Source: JBEVJK01 sp040510195
Lineage (GTDB): Bacteria; Pseudomonadota; Alphaproteobacteria; Rhizobiales; Rhizobiaceae
Assembly (NCBI GenBank): GCA_040510195.1
Contig: JBEVJK010000076.1
Location: 38,364-102,363, forward strand
Direction: 5' to 3'
Length of the DNA stretch: 64,000 nucleotides
Both the position numbers and the translations under genes were made by a program. The notes below the pieces were generated by a model. That model made no database searches and was not told the DNA's origin. It worked only from the letters and a program-made list of their open reading frames with translations. Below, piece after piece: positions 32,704-40,916 of the stretch (within the stretch, counting starts at the first letter, position 1; every line of letters starts with the position of its first letter).

Positions 32704-33544
32704 CCATCAGCCCGGCGATCACCAGGCTGGAGGCGGTGAGCTTCCAGCCGGTGAACGGCTCGCCGAGCAGCGCCGCGGAGCCGAGGAAGCCGAACACCGG
32801 CACCAGGAGGGTGAACGGCGCCACCGTCGACACCGGATAGAGGCCTAGCAGCCGGCTCCATGCGGCGAAGCAGATCAGCGTCGACAGGTAGACGATGTAG
32901 GCGATGGCTCCGGCGGAGGCCCAGTCCATGCCGGCAAAGCTGGCGAAGAAGGCCTGCCGCTCGACCAGCAGCGCCACCGCGGCGAGCGGCGGCAGCGCAA
33001 ACAGGCTTCCCCACACCACCAGCCCGAGCATGTTCTGGGTGCTGGCGCGCGCCGAGATCTGCTTGGAGACGATGTTGCCGCCGCCCCACGACGCGGCGGC
33101 CGCCACCAGCAGAAGCAGGCCGCCGATCGTGACGTCGCCGCCGACGTGCAGAGCCACATAGGCGACGCCGGAGAAGGCGAGCAGGGCGCCGGCGATCTGC
33201 CAGGCGGTCGGCCGTTCACCGAGCACGACAACCGACAGTCCGATGGTGAAGAACACCTGCAGCTGCAGGATCAGTGAGGCGAGCCCGGCGCTCATGCCGA
33301 CCTTCATACCGCTGAACAGGAAGCCGAACTGGAGCGCGAAGATCAGCAACCCGTAAGCGGCGATCATCTTCAACGACACCTTGGGACGCGGTACGAAGAA
33401 CACCCAGGGGAAGGCGGCCAGCGCGAAGCGTGCGACCCCGAGCGCCAACGGCGACACCTGCTGCAGCCCGATCTTGATCACGGCGAAGTTGACGCCCCAG
33501 ATGGCCACGACGGCGAGGGCGAGCAGGATATGGTTGGGACGCAT
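32633..33544 (-). CDS. EamA/DMT-family transporter
   Basis: 303-residue metabolite exporter with ten predicted transmembrane helices in two EamA repeats. Opening MRPNHILLALAVVAIWGVNF, LILQLQVFFTIGLSVVVLGE at the end of repeat one and TLLVPVFGFLGSAALLGE in repeat two are hallmark segments. The substrate is unknown (amino acids or purines are typical). ATG at 33544 is the start. A weak TTTTCA-N16-CATAAT promoter can be read on the minus strand about 50 bases upstream. The last 71 bases overlap the ada-like gene in antisense. Confidence 0.92.
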   Translation of the reverse strand: MRPNHILLALAVVAIWGVNFAVIKIGLQQVSPLALGVARFALAAFPWVFFVPRPKVSLKMIAAYGLLIFALQFGFLFSGMKVGMSAGLASLILQLQVFFTIGLSVVVLGERPTAWQIAGALLAFSGVAYVALHVGGDVTIGGLLLLVAAAASWGGGNIVSKQISARASTQNMLGLVVWGSLFALPPLAAVALLVERQAFFASFAGMDWASAGAIAYIVYLSTLICFAAWSRLLGLYPVSTVAPFTLLVPVFGFLGSAALLGEPFTGWKLTASSLVIAGLMVNLFGRRLLQPFLRPAVRPPNPG

Positions 33545-33713
33545 CAACGGTTCCGATCGATCGATTGATTATGCTTATGGCCAAGGGTTTGAAAAAATTG
33601 AGGTTTCAGGCTAGCAGAGTGGCTCCGCAGAGGAAAGCGGCAGTGCGCGTCGAATGCCGTTTGAAACTTCTACCGAACGCGTTAGCTTCGCCTTCAGAAG
33701 CGGGGAGGCCTTA

Positions 33714-34616
33714 TTGATCACCGTCATCGGTTCCATCAATCTCGACCTGATCGCCACGGTCGACCGTCTGCCGTCGCCGGGCGAGACGGTGCCCGGAGAT
33801 GCCTTTCATACGGCACCCGGCGGCAAGGGCGCCAACCAGGCGCTGGCTGCGGCCCGCGCGGGCGGTCCGACGCGGATGATCGGGGCGGTCGGCAAGGACG
33901 CCTTTGCCGTGGAGGCGCTTGCGCTCCTCAAGGGGGGCGGCGTCGACATTTCCGGCGTCTGGGAAACCCATGCCACCACCGGCACCGCCCTGATCCTGGT
34001 CGCCGCCGACGGCGAGAACGTCATCGCCGTGGTGCCAGGTGCCAACGGCTCCGTGCTGCCGGGCGACGTCGGCAAGGCCGACTTGACCCAGGACGATGTC
34101 GTGCTGATGCAGTTTGAAATCCCCTTGCAAACCGTCGAGGCGGCGCTCATCGCCGCCCGCAGCGCCGGCGCGCGCACCGTCCTCAACACCGCGCCGTTCC
34201 GACCCGAGGCGGTCAGGCTGCTCGCCCAGGCCGACCTCGTCGTGGCCAATGAGAGCGAGTTCGATCTCTACTCGGAGGCCCTAGGGTTGACTGGCGGCGA
34301 CCGTTCCGCCCGCATGAAGCGCTTTGCGGAAGACACCGGCCGCACGGTGGTGGTCACCCTTGGCGGCGCCGGCGTGCTGGCAGCGACGCCGGACGAGATG
34401 CTCAAGGTGGAGGCCCTGAGCGTCACGCCGGTCGACACCGTGGGGGCCGGCGACACCTTCTGCGGCTATCTGGGTGCTGGCCTGGCGGCCGGCCTGTCGC
34501 TCGAGGTGGCGCTGCAGCGGGCCGCCGCCGCCGGCTCCCTGGCCTGCCTGAAACCCGGCGCGCAGCCCGCCATTCCGCATGCCGCAGAGGTCGATGCGGC
34601 GCTCGCCGCCCGTTGA
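33714..34616 (+). CDS. rbsK: Ribokinase
   Basis: 300-residue PfkB-family kinase phosphorylating ribose or a related sugar. Signatures: VIGSINLDLIATVDRLPSPG, PGGKGANQALAAARAGG, and the C-terminal DTVGAGDTFCGYLGAGLAAG with the catalytic Asp. The start is TTG at 33714, five bases after a GGGGAGG site and giving the expected ITVIGSINLD start. An ATG at 33654 would add a 20-residue unrelated lead and lacks such a site. No ribose transporter is adjacent; the nearest sugar-related gene is the nucleoside hydrolase 640 bases on, which would release ribose, so ribose salvage from nucleosides is a plausible link. Confidence 0.93.
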   Translation: MITVIGSINLDLIATVDRLPSPGETVPGDAFHTAPGGKGANQALAAARAGGPTRMIGAVGKDAFAVEALALLKGGGVDISGVWETHATTGTALILVAADGENVIAVVPGANGSVLPGDVGKADLTQDDVVLMQFEIPLQTVEAALIAARSAGARTVLNTAPFRPEAVRLLAQADLVVANESEFDLYSEALGLTGGDRSARMKRFAEDTGRTVVVTLGGAGVLAATPDEMLKVEALSVTPVDTVGAGDTFCGYLGAGLAAGLSLEVALQRAAAAGSLACLKPGAQPAIPHAAEVDAALAAR

Positions 34617-34635
34617 CGGAAAGGAAGGAGCATCG

Positions 34636-35250
34636 ATGTCGTTGGAGCTCTACGTCGCTTTTGCGATCGCCTGCCTGGTCATCGTGCTGGTACCGGGTCC
34701 GACGGTCACCCTGATCATCGCCTCCAGCATGCGCCACGGCACGCGCGCCGGGCTGCTCAACGTCGCCGGCACGCAGCTCGGCGTGGCGATGATGATCGCC
34801 GTCGTCGGCGTCGGGCTGACCTCGATGATGGAGGAGATGGGGCACTGGTTCGAGTGGGTGCGGCTGATCGGCGCCGCCTACCTCATCTATATCGGCTGGC
34901 AGATGATCCGCTCCGGCGGCGAGGCGGGCCGGGCCGCCGACCTCCCGGCGCCCCGCGGCGGCTTTTTCCTGCAGGGCTTCCTGGTCGCCGTCAGCAACCC
35001 CAAGACGCTGCTGTTCTTCGGCGCCTTCATTCCGCAGTTCATCGATCCGCGGGGCGACTACGCCACCCAGATCGTCATCATGGGCCTGACGGCCATGGCC
35101 TTTGCGGCGATGTCGGACTCGGCCTATGCGGTGGTCGCCGGGCGCGCCGGCCGCGCATTGTCGGCCCGCCGCGTCAAGCTCCTGTCGCGCCTGTCGGGCG
35201 GCTTCCTGATCGGTGGCGGGCTGTGGCTTGCTTTCGCGCGCGCCCGCTAG
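34636..35250 (+). CDS. LysE/RhtB-family exporter
   Basis: 204-residue integral membrane protein with about six helices, exporting amino acids or homoserine lactone-type metabolites in characterised relatives. Features: CLVIVLVPGPTVTLIIASS (family VPGP motif), YLIYIGWQMIRSG, VAVSNPKTLLFFGAFIPQFI. The start at 34636 is set by AAGGAG. Probably co-transcribed with rbsK (19-base gap). The substrate cannot be judged. Confidence 0.92.
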   Translation: MSLELYVAFAIACLVIVLVPGPTVTLIIASSMRHGTRAGLLNVAGTQLGVAMMIAVVGVGLTSMMEEMGHWFEWVRLIGAAYLIYIGWQMIRSGGEAGRAADLPAPRGGFFLQGFLVAVSNPKTLLFFGAFIPQFIDPRGDYATQIVIMGLTAMAFAAMSDSAYAVVAGRAGRALSARRVKLLSRLSGGFLIGGGLWLAFARAR

Positions 35251-35258
35251 GCGGGGCG

Positions 35259-36200
35259 TTAGAGCCTGCCGAGGCGCTCAACCAAGAGCTCGAAGAAGCC
35301 ATGGTGGTCGACCTCGCGCATCACCATGGCGTTCTTGTGCCGGCCGGTCACCCCCCACCAGTCGACCACCGTCATGCCCATGGTCAGCTCGGACATCGTC
35401 TCCACGGCGACGTTGCATAGCCGCCCCCCGAACAGCTCCGGCTTCAGCAGATAGGCGATGACGCAGGGGTCGTGCAGCGGCCCCCCGTCGGTGCCGTACT
35501 TCTCTTCGTCGAACCGTTCGAAGAACTCAAGCATCTCGGCGGTCGCGTGCCCGACGCGCGAGCCGAGCGCCCGAATGGCGGCGATCCGCTCCGCCGTGGT
35601 CAGCGCCTTGTGGGTCACGTCTAGCGGCATCATGACGATCGGCACGCCGGAACGGAACACGAGGTCGGCGGCGTGCGGGTCGACATAGATGTTGAACTCG
35701 GCGGCGGCGGTCATGTTGCCGCCTTCGAAGAAGCCGCCGCCCATCAGGACGATCTCCTTGATCCGCGCCGCGATGCGCGGCTCGCGGATCAGCGCCAGCG
35801 CCACGTTGGTGAGCGGCCCCAGCGGGCAGAGCGTGACCGTGCCGGCCGGTTCGGCCATCAGCGTCTCGACGATGAAGTCGACGGCATGCTGCTTCTGGAG
35901 CGGCATCGTCGGCTCCGGCAGCTCGGGTCCGTTGAGACCGGTCTTGCCGTGCACGTGCTCGGCCGTCTCCAGGTCGCGCAGCAGCGGCCGAACCGCGCCG
36001 GCGAACACCTTGATGTCGGTCCGCCCGGCCAGCTCGCAGACCTTGCGAGCGTTCTTCTCGGTAAGTGCCAGCGAAACGTTGCCGGCCACTGCCGTGATGC
36101 CCAGAATGTCGAGCTCCGGGCTGCCGAGCGCAAGCAGGATCGCCACCGCGTCGTCCTGACCGGGATCCGTGTCGACGATGATCCTGCGCGCCGTGGGCAT
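35259..36200 (-). CDS. Inosine-uridine-preferring nucleoside hydrolase
   Basis: 313-residue calcium-dependent nucleosidase that cleaves ribonucleosides to base and ribose. The DTDPGQDDAVAILLAL cluster (residues ~9-24) holds the metal-binding aspartates; GPLTNVALALIREPRI, VLMGGGFFEGGNMTAAAEFN (substrate Asn/Glu-Phe-Asn loop) and HDPCVIAYLL follow. Start at 36200 with a strong GGAGGGGAG site. It diverges from the heat-shock gene and converges on the LysE gene. Uncertain whether it uses inosine, uridine or another nucleoside. Confidence 0.95.
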   Translation of the reverse strand: MPTARRIIVDTDPGQDDAVAILLALGSPELDILGITAVAGNVSLALTEKNARKVCELAGRTDIKVFAGAVRPLLRDLETAEHVHGKTGLNGPELPEPTMPLQKQHAVDFIVETLMAEPAGTVTLCPLGPLTNVALALIREPRIAARIKEIVLMGGGFFEGGNMTAAAEFNIYVDPHAADLVFRSGVPIVMMPLDVTHKALTTAERIAAIRALGSRVGHATAEMLEFFERFDEEKYGTDGGPLHDPCVIAYLLKPELFGGRLCNVAVETMSELTMGMTVVDWWGVTGRHKNAMVMREVDHHGFFELLVERLGRL

Positions 36201-36218
36201 CGCTCTCCCCTCCGCGGT

Positions 36219-36247
36219 CTTGAACTTGGCCACGCCCCGGACCATAT
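36219..36247 (+). promoter_or_regulatory. RpoH (sigma-32) type promoter of hsp20
   Basis: CTTGAA (36219-36224), 15 bases, then GACCATAT (36240-36247), matching the alphaproteobacterial heat-shock promoter pattern (CTTGAA, spacer, CCATNT). It lies 65 bases upstream of the hsp20 start, leaving a leader of roughly 55-60 bases that contains the ROSE-like hairpins. Identification is by consensus only. Confidence 0.7.
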
Positions 36248-36249
36248 CA

Positions 36250-36305
36250 GCTTCGTCAGGCGAAATGCCATCCGGGTTTCCCTGCATAGTCGCTCTCAGG
36301 AGGAC
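36250..36305 (+). promoter_or_regulatory. ROSE-like RNA thermometer in the hsp20 leader
   Basis: Three small hairpins can be drawn in the leader: TTCG/CGAA (36252-36264), GGG/CCC (36274-36282) and, last, GUC-G-CUC (36289-36295) pairing with GAGGAC (36300-36305). The last hairpin has a single bulged G inside U-C-G-C-U opposite the AGGAGG ribosome site and a four-base loop, exactly the arrangement of the U-Y-G-C-U element of rhizobial ROSE thermometers. Melting at high temperature would free the ribosome site. Confidence 0.75.
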
Positions 36306-36311
36306 GTTTGA

Positions 36312-36740
36312 ATGACACGCATGGCGCCATTCTCGAGCCCGCTGCTGCTCGGCTTCGATGCGATGGAAAAAACCCTCGAAAAGCTGGCCAAGTCGGGCGA
36401 GACCTATCCGCCTTACAACATCGAGCGCCTGCGCGGCCGAGACGGCCGTTCCGACCGCTTGAGGATCACGCTTGCCGTCGCCGGTTTTGCCGACGCCGAC
36501 CTCGAGGTGACCACCGAAGAGAACCAGCTGGTCGTGCGCGGCAGGCAGTCCGACGACGGCCAAGAGCGCGAATACCTGCACCGAGGCATCGCGGCTCGGC
36601 AGTTCCAGCGCACCTTCGTGCTGGCCGACGGCATGAAGGTGATCGGCGCCGAGCTCAGGAACGGCCTGCTCTCCGTCGACCTCGACCGCCCCGAACCGGA
36701 GCGGCTCGTGCGCAAGATCGACATCGCCGTGAAGGACTGA
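36312..36740 (+). CDS. Small heat-shock protein, Hsp20/IbpA type
   Basis: 142-residue ATP-independent chaperone that holds unfolding proteins. Start MTRMAPFSSPLLLGFD, then PPYNIERL, an alpha-crystallin domain (LRITLAVAGFADADLEV, LVVRGRQ, YLHRGIAARQFQRTFVLAD) and the closing strand LLSVDLDRPEPE, all typical of rhizobial class A Hsp20. The C-terminal I-x-I anchor is weak (IDIAVKD). Controlled by an RpoH-type promoter and a ROSE-like leader. The DUF1150 gene 72 bases on is probably in the same transcript. Confidence 0.94.
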   Translation: MTRMAPFSSPLLLGFDAMEKTLEKLAKSGETYPPYNIERLRGRDGRSDRLRITLAVAGFADADLEVTTEENQLVVRGRQSDDGQEREYLHRGIAARQFQRTFVLADGMKVIGAELRNGLLSVDLDRPEPERLVRKIDIAVKD

Positions 36741-36812
36741 ATCGGTCTCTTCCGGAACCAATAGCTCTGTGGCGGGTTGGTCACTTCGACGCCCCGCAAA
36801 AGGAGGCTCTAG

Positions 36813-37070
36813 ATGACACAGAACGAACCCAGAATCACCGTGACTCCGGCTCAGCTCGCCCATCTTGGCGAAGGCACCGTCGCCTATCTGCGCGAGATGA
36901 CCAGCGACGAATTGAAGGGCAAGTTCCCCGGCCTTCCCGAGATCGCGCCGGAGACGCGCCTGTGGGCTCTTTTTGCGGCGAACGGCCAGCCCATCCTGCT
37001 GTCCGACGAGCGCGATCGCGCCTTGGCCGGCGCCTTTGAGAATGACCTCACTCCGGTGGCCGTGCACTGA
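36813..37070 (+). CDS. DUF1150 family protein
   Basis: 85-residue soluble protein of the DUF1150 family, regularly encoded next to small heat-shock genes in rhizobia. Typical segments: ITVTPAQLAHLGEGTVAYLR near the start and LWALFAANGQPILLSDERD in the middle. A Zn or redox motif is not present. A role connected with heat stress or with the chaperone is inferred from position only. AAAAGGAGG ribosome site; followed by a strong terminator. Confidence 0.92.
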   Translation: MTQNEPRITVTPAQLAHLGEGTVAYLREMTSDELKGKFPGLPEIAPETRLWALFAANGQPILLSDERDRALAGAFENDLTPVAVH

Positions 37071-37093
37071 AGGCAGCGACCTGCGAATTCACT

Positions 37094-37121
37094 AAAAAGG
37101 CGGCTTCGGGCCGCCTTTTTT
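37094..37121 (+). terminator. Strong bidirectional rho-independent terminator
   Basis: GGCGGC (37099-37104), loop TTCGG, GCCGCC (37110-37115), flanked by five A on the left and six T on the right, so it can stop transcription from both sides. It ends the hsp20-DUF1150 unit on the plus strand and the rpoN-hpf-ptsN operon, whose last stop is at 37149, on the minus strand. Confidence 0.92.
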
Positions 37122-37148
37122 CGTGCGTTTGAATCGGAAGGCGTCGGT

Positions 37149-37613
37149 TCAGGCGGCGTGCGAGGTCGGTGTCGACGACAGGAACGCGTGGATCGCCGCC
37201 GCATCCTTGGTACCGCGGATCTTGGCCACGGTCTCGGGGTCGCGCAGCACGCGCGCGATCCTCGACAGCGCCTTCAGGTGGTCGGCGCCGGCGCCCTCTG
37301 GCGCCAAAAGCAGGAACACCAGGTCCACGGGCTGGTCGTCGAGCGCCTCGAAGTCGATGGGCGTCTCGAGGCGGGCGAAGACGCCCGTGATGCGCTTCAC
37401 GCCCGCCAGCTTGCCGTGTGGAATGGCGATGCCGTTGCCGACGCCGGTCGAGCCGAGGCGTTCGCGTTGCTGGACCGTGTCGAAGATCTCCCTTTCAGGA
37501 ATCCCGGCGATCGCGGAGGCTTTTTCCGCCAGAAGTTGAAGCAGTTGCTTCTTGGAATTGGCCTTCAAGGCCGGCATGACGGCCGGGACCTCGATGAGAT
37601 CGCTCAGATCCAT
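37149..37613 (-). CDS. ptsN: PTS IIA-like nitrogen-regulatory protein PtsN
   Basis: 154-residue EIIA-Ntr domain protein, phosphorylated by the PtsP-PtsO relay and linking nitrogen and carbon status to potassium transport and other targets. The phospho-His is in NGIAIPHGKLAGV (around residue 66). MDLSDLIEVPAVMPALKANSK at the N-terminus and LVFLLLAPEGAGADHLKAL fit the family. Conserved position downstream of rpoN and hpf. The last gene of that operon; the two-way terminator follows. Confidence 0.96.
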   Translation of the reverse strand: MDLSDLIEVPAVMPALKANSKKQLLQLLAEKASAIAGIPEREIFDTVQQRERLGSTGVGNGIAIPHGKLAGVKRITGVFARLETPIDFEALDDQPVDLVFLLLAPEGAGADHLKALSRIARVLRDPETVAKIRGTKDAAAIHAFLSSTPTSHAA

Positions 37614-37679
37614 TCTTTTTTCCTCTGCTCCGTCCGTTATGCCCGCCGGGGCCCACCACCCTGCGGTCGGACGTGATCC

Positions 37680-38255
37680 TCAAGCCTTGGCCGCAGCCGC
37701 GGGGTCGATCCAGCCTATGTTGCCGTCTGTGCGGCGATAAACGACGTTGACCTGTCCGTTGCCGGCGTTGCGGAAGACGAAGACGGGGCTTTCCTTGGTA
37801 TCGAGCTCGACGACCGCCGAAGCCACCGAGAGCGTTTTGAGCGACATGGTCGATTCCGCGACGATGGCCGGGGCATAGTCCTCCGGCACTTCGTCGTCGT
37901 CGCCGACAGGCTGGAAGACCGAATAGGAGATATCGACCTCCTGGCCGTTGTAGACACCGGAACCGTGCGACTTGAGACGACGCTTGTAGCGCCTGAGACG
38001 CTTCTCGAAACGGTCGGCCGCAGCGTCGAAGGCCGCGGTCGGCTCCTGCGCGTCGCCGGTGGCCTGCAGCGCCATGCCCGAATCGAGATGGATCATGCAG
38101 TCTGCCGTGAATCGGGAGCCGGATTTGATGACGTTGACGTGTCCTGAGAAGCCGCCGTCGAAGAACTTTTCGATCACCTCGCCGATCCGGCTCTCTATGC
38201 GGGTGCGGAAAGCGTCACCGATCTCCATGTGCTTTCCCGAGATACGCAGGTTCAT
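37680..38255 (-). CDS. hpf: Long-form ribosome hibernation promoting factor
   Basis: 191-residue ribosome-binding protein that dimerises 70S ribosomes into inactive 100S particles in stationary phase. N-terminal S30AE domain ~1-100 (MNLRISGKHMEIGDAFRTRI) and C-terminal dimerisation domain ~130-185 (SPVFVFRNAGNGQVNVVYRR, DGNIGWIDP) make it the long form. Start 38255 lacks a good ribosome site; an in-frame GTG at 38321 exists but adds a non-homologous lead. The 224-base gap to rpoN holds several short GC hairpins (e.g. CCGTC-TTCGG-GACGG near 38388) and could carry its own promoter. Confidence 0.94.
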   Translation of the reverse strand: MNLRISGKHMEIGDAFRTRIESRIGEVIEKFFDGGFSGHVNVIKSGSRFTADCMIHLDSGMALQATGDAQEPTAAFDAAADRFEKRLRRYKRRLKSHGSGVYNGQEVDISYSVFQPVGDDDEVPEDYAPAIVAESTMSLKTLSVASAVVELDTKESPVFVFRNAGNGQVNVVYRRTDGNIGWIDPAAAAKA

Positions 38256-38479
38256 CTGAAAACTGACCCTTTGCTCAGGCTTCAAACTTCGGTTGAGTTT
38301 ATACCCGTGGCTGTCGCGCACAAGCTTGGCGGGCAGGTCTCCCGCCGATTTTCGATCCGATCTGTCGGCTTGATCGCGTTCCCGTCTTCGGGACGGTCTC
38401 CTGCAACGAGAGGCAGTTCGCCCGTCTCATGCGGGCGGGCTTCTAGTCACTTCGCCTCGACTTGTCAATCAAGCCGGGC

Positions 38480-40003
38480 TCAGCGCCCGGCGGCGGCCAT
38501 GGCGCGCTTCTCGCGGCGGCGCTGCACCGACGAGGGAATATTCATGCCTTCCCGGTACTTGGCGACGGTCCGGCGGGCGATCTCCACCCCGTCCTTCCTC
38601 AGGATGTCCACCAGCGCGTCGTCGGAAAGCACGGCCGCCGGGCGCTCCGTTCCGATGAGCTCCCGGATGCGGTCGCGGACCGCTTCCGAGGAGTGGGCGT
38701 CGCCGCCCTCGGCAGAGGCGATCGCCGCGGTGAAGAAGAAGCGCAGCTCGAAAACGCCGCGCGGCGTCAGCATGTACTTGTTGGCGGTCACCCGGCTGAC
38801 CGTCGATTCATGCATGCCGATGGCGTCGGCCACCGTCTTCAGGTTGAGCGGCCTGAGCTGGCGGATGCCGTGCATCAGGAACCCGTCCTGCTGGCGCACG
38901 ATCTCGGAGGCGACCTTGAGGATCGTTTTCGCCCGCTGGTCGAGGCTTCGGGTCAGCCAGTTGGCGCTCTGCAGGCAGTCGGCCAGGAAATCCTTCTCGG
39001 CCTGGTTGCGGGCGCGGCCCGCCACCTGCGAAAAGTAGATCTGGTCCACCAGCACGCGCGGCAGGGTCTCGGGGTTCAGCTCCACCGTCCAGCTGCCGTC
39101 GCTGGCCGGCCGCACCAGCACGTCGGGCACGATGGAATCGATGGTCCCGGTGGCAAATGCCAGGCCCGGGCGCGGGTCGAGCGCCTTGATCTCGCCCAGC
39201 ATGTCCAGGAGGTCCTCCTGGTCGACGCCGCAAATCCGCTTGAGCGCCTGGAAATCGCGCTTCGCCAGGAGCTCGAGATGGCCGACCAGCGCCTGCATGG
39301 CCGGGTCGAAGCGATCCCGCGCGGCAAGCTGCAGGCCGATGCATTCGGCGAGGTCGCGCGCAAAGATGCCGGCCGGGTCGAAGGTCTGGCACTTGGCCAG
39401 CACCGCCTCGACGAGTTTTTGCTCGATCCCCAGCCGCTCCGCCACCTCCGCCGGGTCGAGGCGCAGGTAACCCGCCTCGTCGAGCCCGTCGGCGAGCGCC
39501 TCGGCAATGCCGCGCCGGGTCGGATCGGCGAAGCCGAGGGCGATCTGCACGCCCAGATGGTCGCGCAGCGTGACGCGGGCCGCCGCCACGTCCTCGAGGT
39601 CTACCCCCTCGGCCGATGCGCCGTTTCCGCCGCCGCCGGCCGCCGAGCGCCACTGGCTGGACAGGTCCGGCCCCAGCTGGGGCGTCGTGCCCGGATCGTC
39701 AGGGAAGACGTTCTCCAGCGAAGCGTCGAGCTTGTCCGCCATCGCCTCGGCGCTCCACGGCGTGTCCGCCTCCGCGAACCAGTCGCCGTCGCCGACGGCG
39801 TCCTCGCCAGGGGCAGCCGCCGCCTCGAGGGTCTCTTCGCGCGCCTCCGCACGCTCCAGCAGCGGGTTGCGCTCGATCTCCTCGTCGACGAAGCGATCGA
39901 GCTCGGCCTGGGTGTATTGCAGCAAACGGATCGATTGCAGCAGCTGCGGCGTCATCACCAGCGCTTGCGACTGCCGCAGCTGCAATTTGGGTGCAAGCAC
40001 CAT
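38480..40003 (-). CDS. rpoN: RNA polymerase sigma-54 factor
   Basis: 507-residue sigma factor for nitrogen-regulated and enhancer-dependent promoters. Region I is Gln-rich as expected (LQLRQSQALVMTPQLLQSIR). The core-binding domain spans ~130-300, the DNA-binding HTH ~370-400 (LKTVADAIGMHESTVSRVTANK), and the RpoN box ARRTVAKYREGM lies near residue 480. Length is normal. Upstream is lptB with 100 bases between. In rhizobia rpoN serves nitrogen metabolism, so this window also holds other nitrogen-control genes (glnD, ptsN). Confidence 0.98.
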   Translation of the reverse strand: MVLAPKLQLRQSQALVMTPQLLQSIRLLQYTQAELDRFVDEEIERNPLLERAEAREETLEAAAAPGEDAVGDGDWFAEADTPWSAEAMADKLDASLENVFPDDPGTTPQLGPDLSSQWRSAAGGGGNGASAEGVDLEDVAAARVTLRDHLGVQIALGFADPTRRGIAEALADGLDEAGYLRLDPAEVAERLGIEQKLVEAVLAKCQTFDPAGIFARDLAECIGLQLAARDRFDPAMQALVGHLELLAKRDFQALKRICGVDQEDLLDMLGEIKALDPRPGLAFATGTIDSIVPDVLVRPASDGSWTVELNPETLPRVLVDQIYFSQVAGRARNQAEKDFLADCLQSANWLTRSLDQRAKTILKVASEIVRQQDGFLMHGIRQLRPLNLKTVADAIGMHESTVSRVTANKYMLTPRGVFELRFFFTAAIASAEGGDAHSSEAVRDRIRELIGTERPAAVLSDDALVDILRKDGVEIARRTVAKYREGMNIPSSVQRRREKRAMAAAGR

Positions 40004-40103
40004 TCGACCCTACCGGCTCCTCTGGCCCGCGGACGGCAACGCCGCCGCGGCCTCCCGCGTCTCGGGGCCGAATGAAACTGGTATGGCTTTTGCTTGTCAA
40101 GGC

Positions 40104-40907
40104 TTAGAGGGTGAAGCCCTCGCCCAGATAGAGCCGCCGCACGTCGGCATTCGCGACGATGTCGGCCGGCAGCCCGTGCGCCAGCACCTCCCCGGCGTGG
40201 ATGATGTAGGCGCGGTCGATCAGCCCGAGCGTCTCGCGCACATTGTGGTCGGTGACCAGCACGCCGATGCCGCGCTGCGTCAGGTGGCGCACCAGTTGCT
40301 GGATGTCGGCGACGGCGATCGGGTCGATGCCGGCGAAGGGCTCGTCGAGGAGCATGTAGTTCGGCCGGCTGGCCAGCGCCCTTGCGATCTCCAGGCGGCG
40401 CCGCTCGCCGCCGGAGAGTGCGATGGCCGGCGATGTCCTCAGATGGGCGATGTGGAACTCCTCGAGCAGCGCGTCGAGGCTCTTCTCACGCTCCTTGCGG
40501 CTCTTCTCGACGACCTCCAGCACGGCGCGGATGTTGTCCTCCACCGTGAGGCCGCGGAAGATGGAGGCCTCCTGCGGCAGGTAGCCGACACCCAGCCGCG
40601 CCCGCCTGTACATCGGCATCGTCGTCACGTCGAAGCCGTCGATCTCGACCCGCCCCTGGTCGACCGGGACCAGCCCGGTCACCATGTAGAAACAGGTTGT
40701 CTTGCCGGCGCCATTGGGCCCGAGCAGGCCGACGGCCTCCCCGGCGCGCACCCCGAAGGACACGCCGCTCACCACCTGTCGGCCCTTGTAGCTCTTGGTC
40801 AGCCCGCGGGCGATCAGCGTGCCTTTGAGTCTGAGATCGCCGACCGGACCGTGCTTCCTGGAGGCAACTGCCGTCGTGCCGCGCCCGAGGCGCGCGAGAA
40901 ACGACAT
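40104..40907 (-). CDS. lptB: Lipopolysaccharide export ABC ATPase
   Basis: 267-residue ATPase that drives LPS transport from the inner membrane with LptFG. Walker A LLGPNGAGKTTCF, Q-loop YLPQEASIF, signature LSGGERRRLEIARAL, Walker B MLLDEPFAGID, switch His in VTDHN. A short N-terminal extension (~30 residues) precedes the usual start; an internal start cannot be excluded. Starts 9 bases after the lptA stop. Standard position before rpoN. Confidence 0.97.
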   Translation of the reverse strand: MSFLARLGRGTTAVASRKHGPVGDLRLKGTLIARGLTKSYKGRQVVSGVSFGVRAGEAVGLLGPNGAGKTTCFYMVTGLVPVDQGRVEIDGFDVTTMPMYRRARLGVGYLPQEASIFRGLTVEDNIRAVLEVVEKSRKEREKSLDALLEEFHIAHLRTSPAIALSGGERRRLEIARALASRPNYMLLDEPFAGIDPIAVADIQQLVRHLTQRGIGVLVTDHNVRETLGLIDRAYIIHAGEVLAHGLPADIVANADVRRLYLGEGFTL

Positions 40908-40916
40908 GCCGCGCTC

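Noticed and set aside
38340..38480. Terminator after rpoN
   Set aside because: Several GC hairpins exist (e.g. CGCCCG/CGGGCG, CCGTC/GACGG) but none is followed by a T-run on the minus strand.
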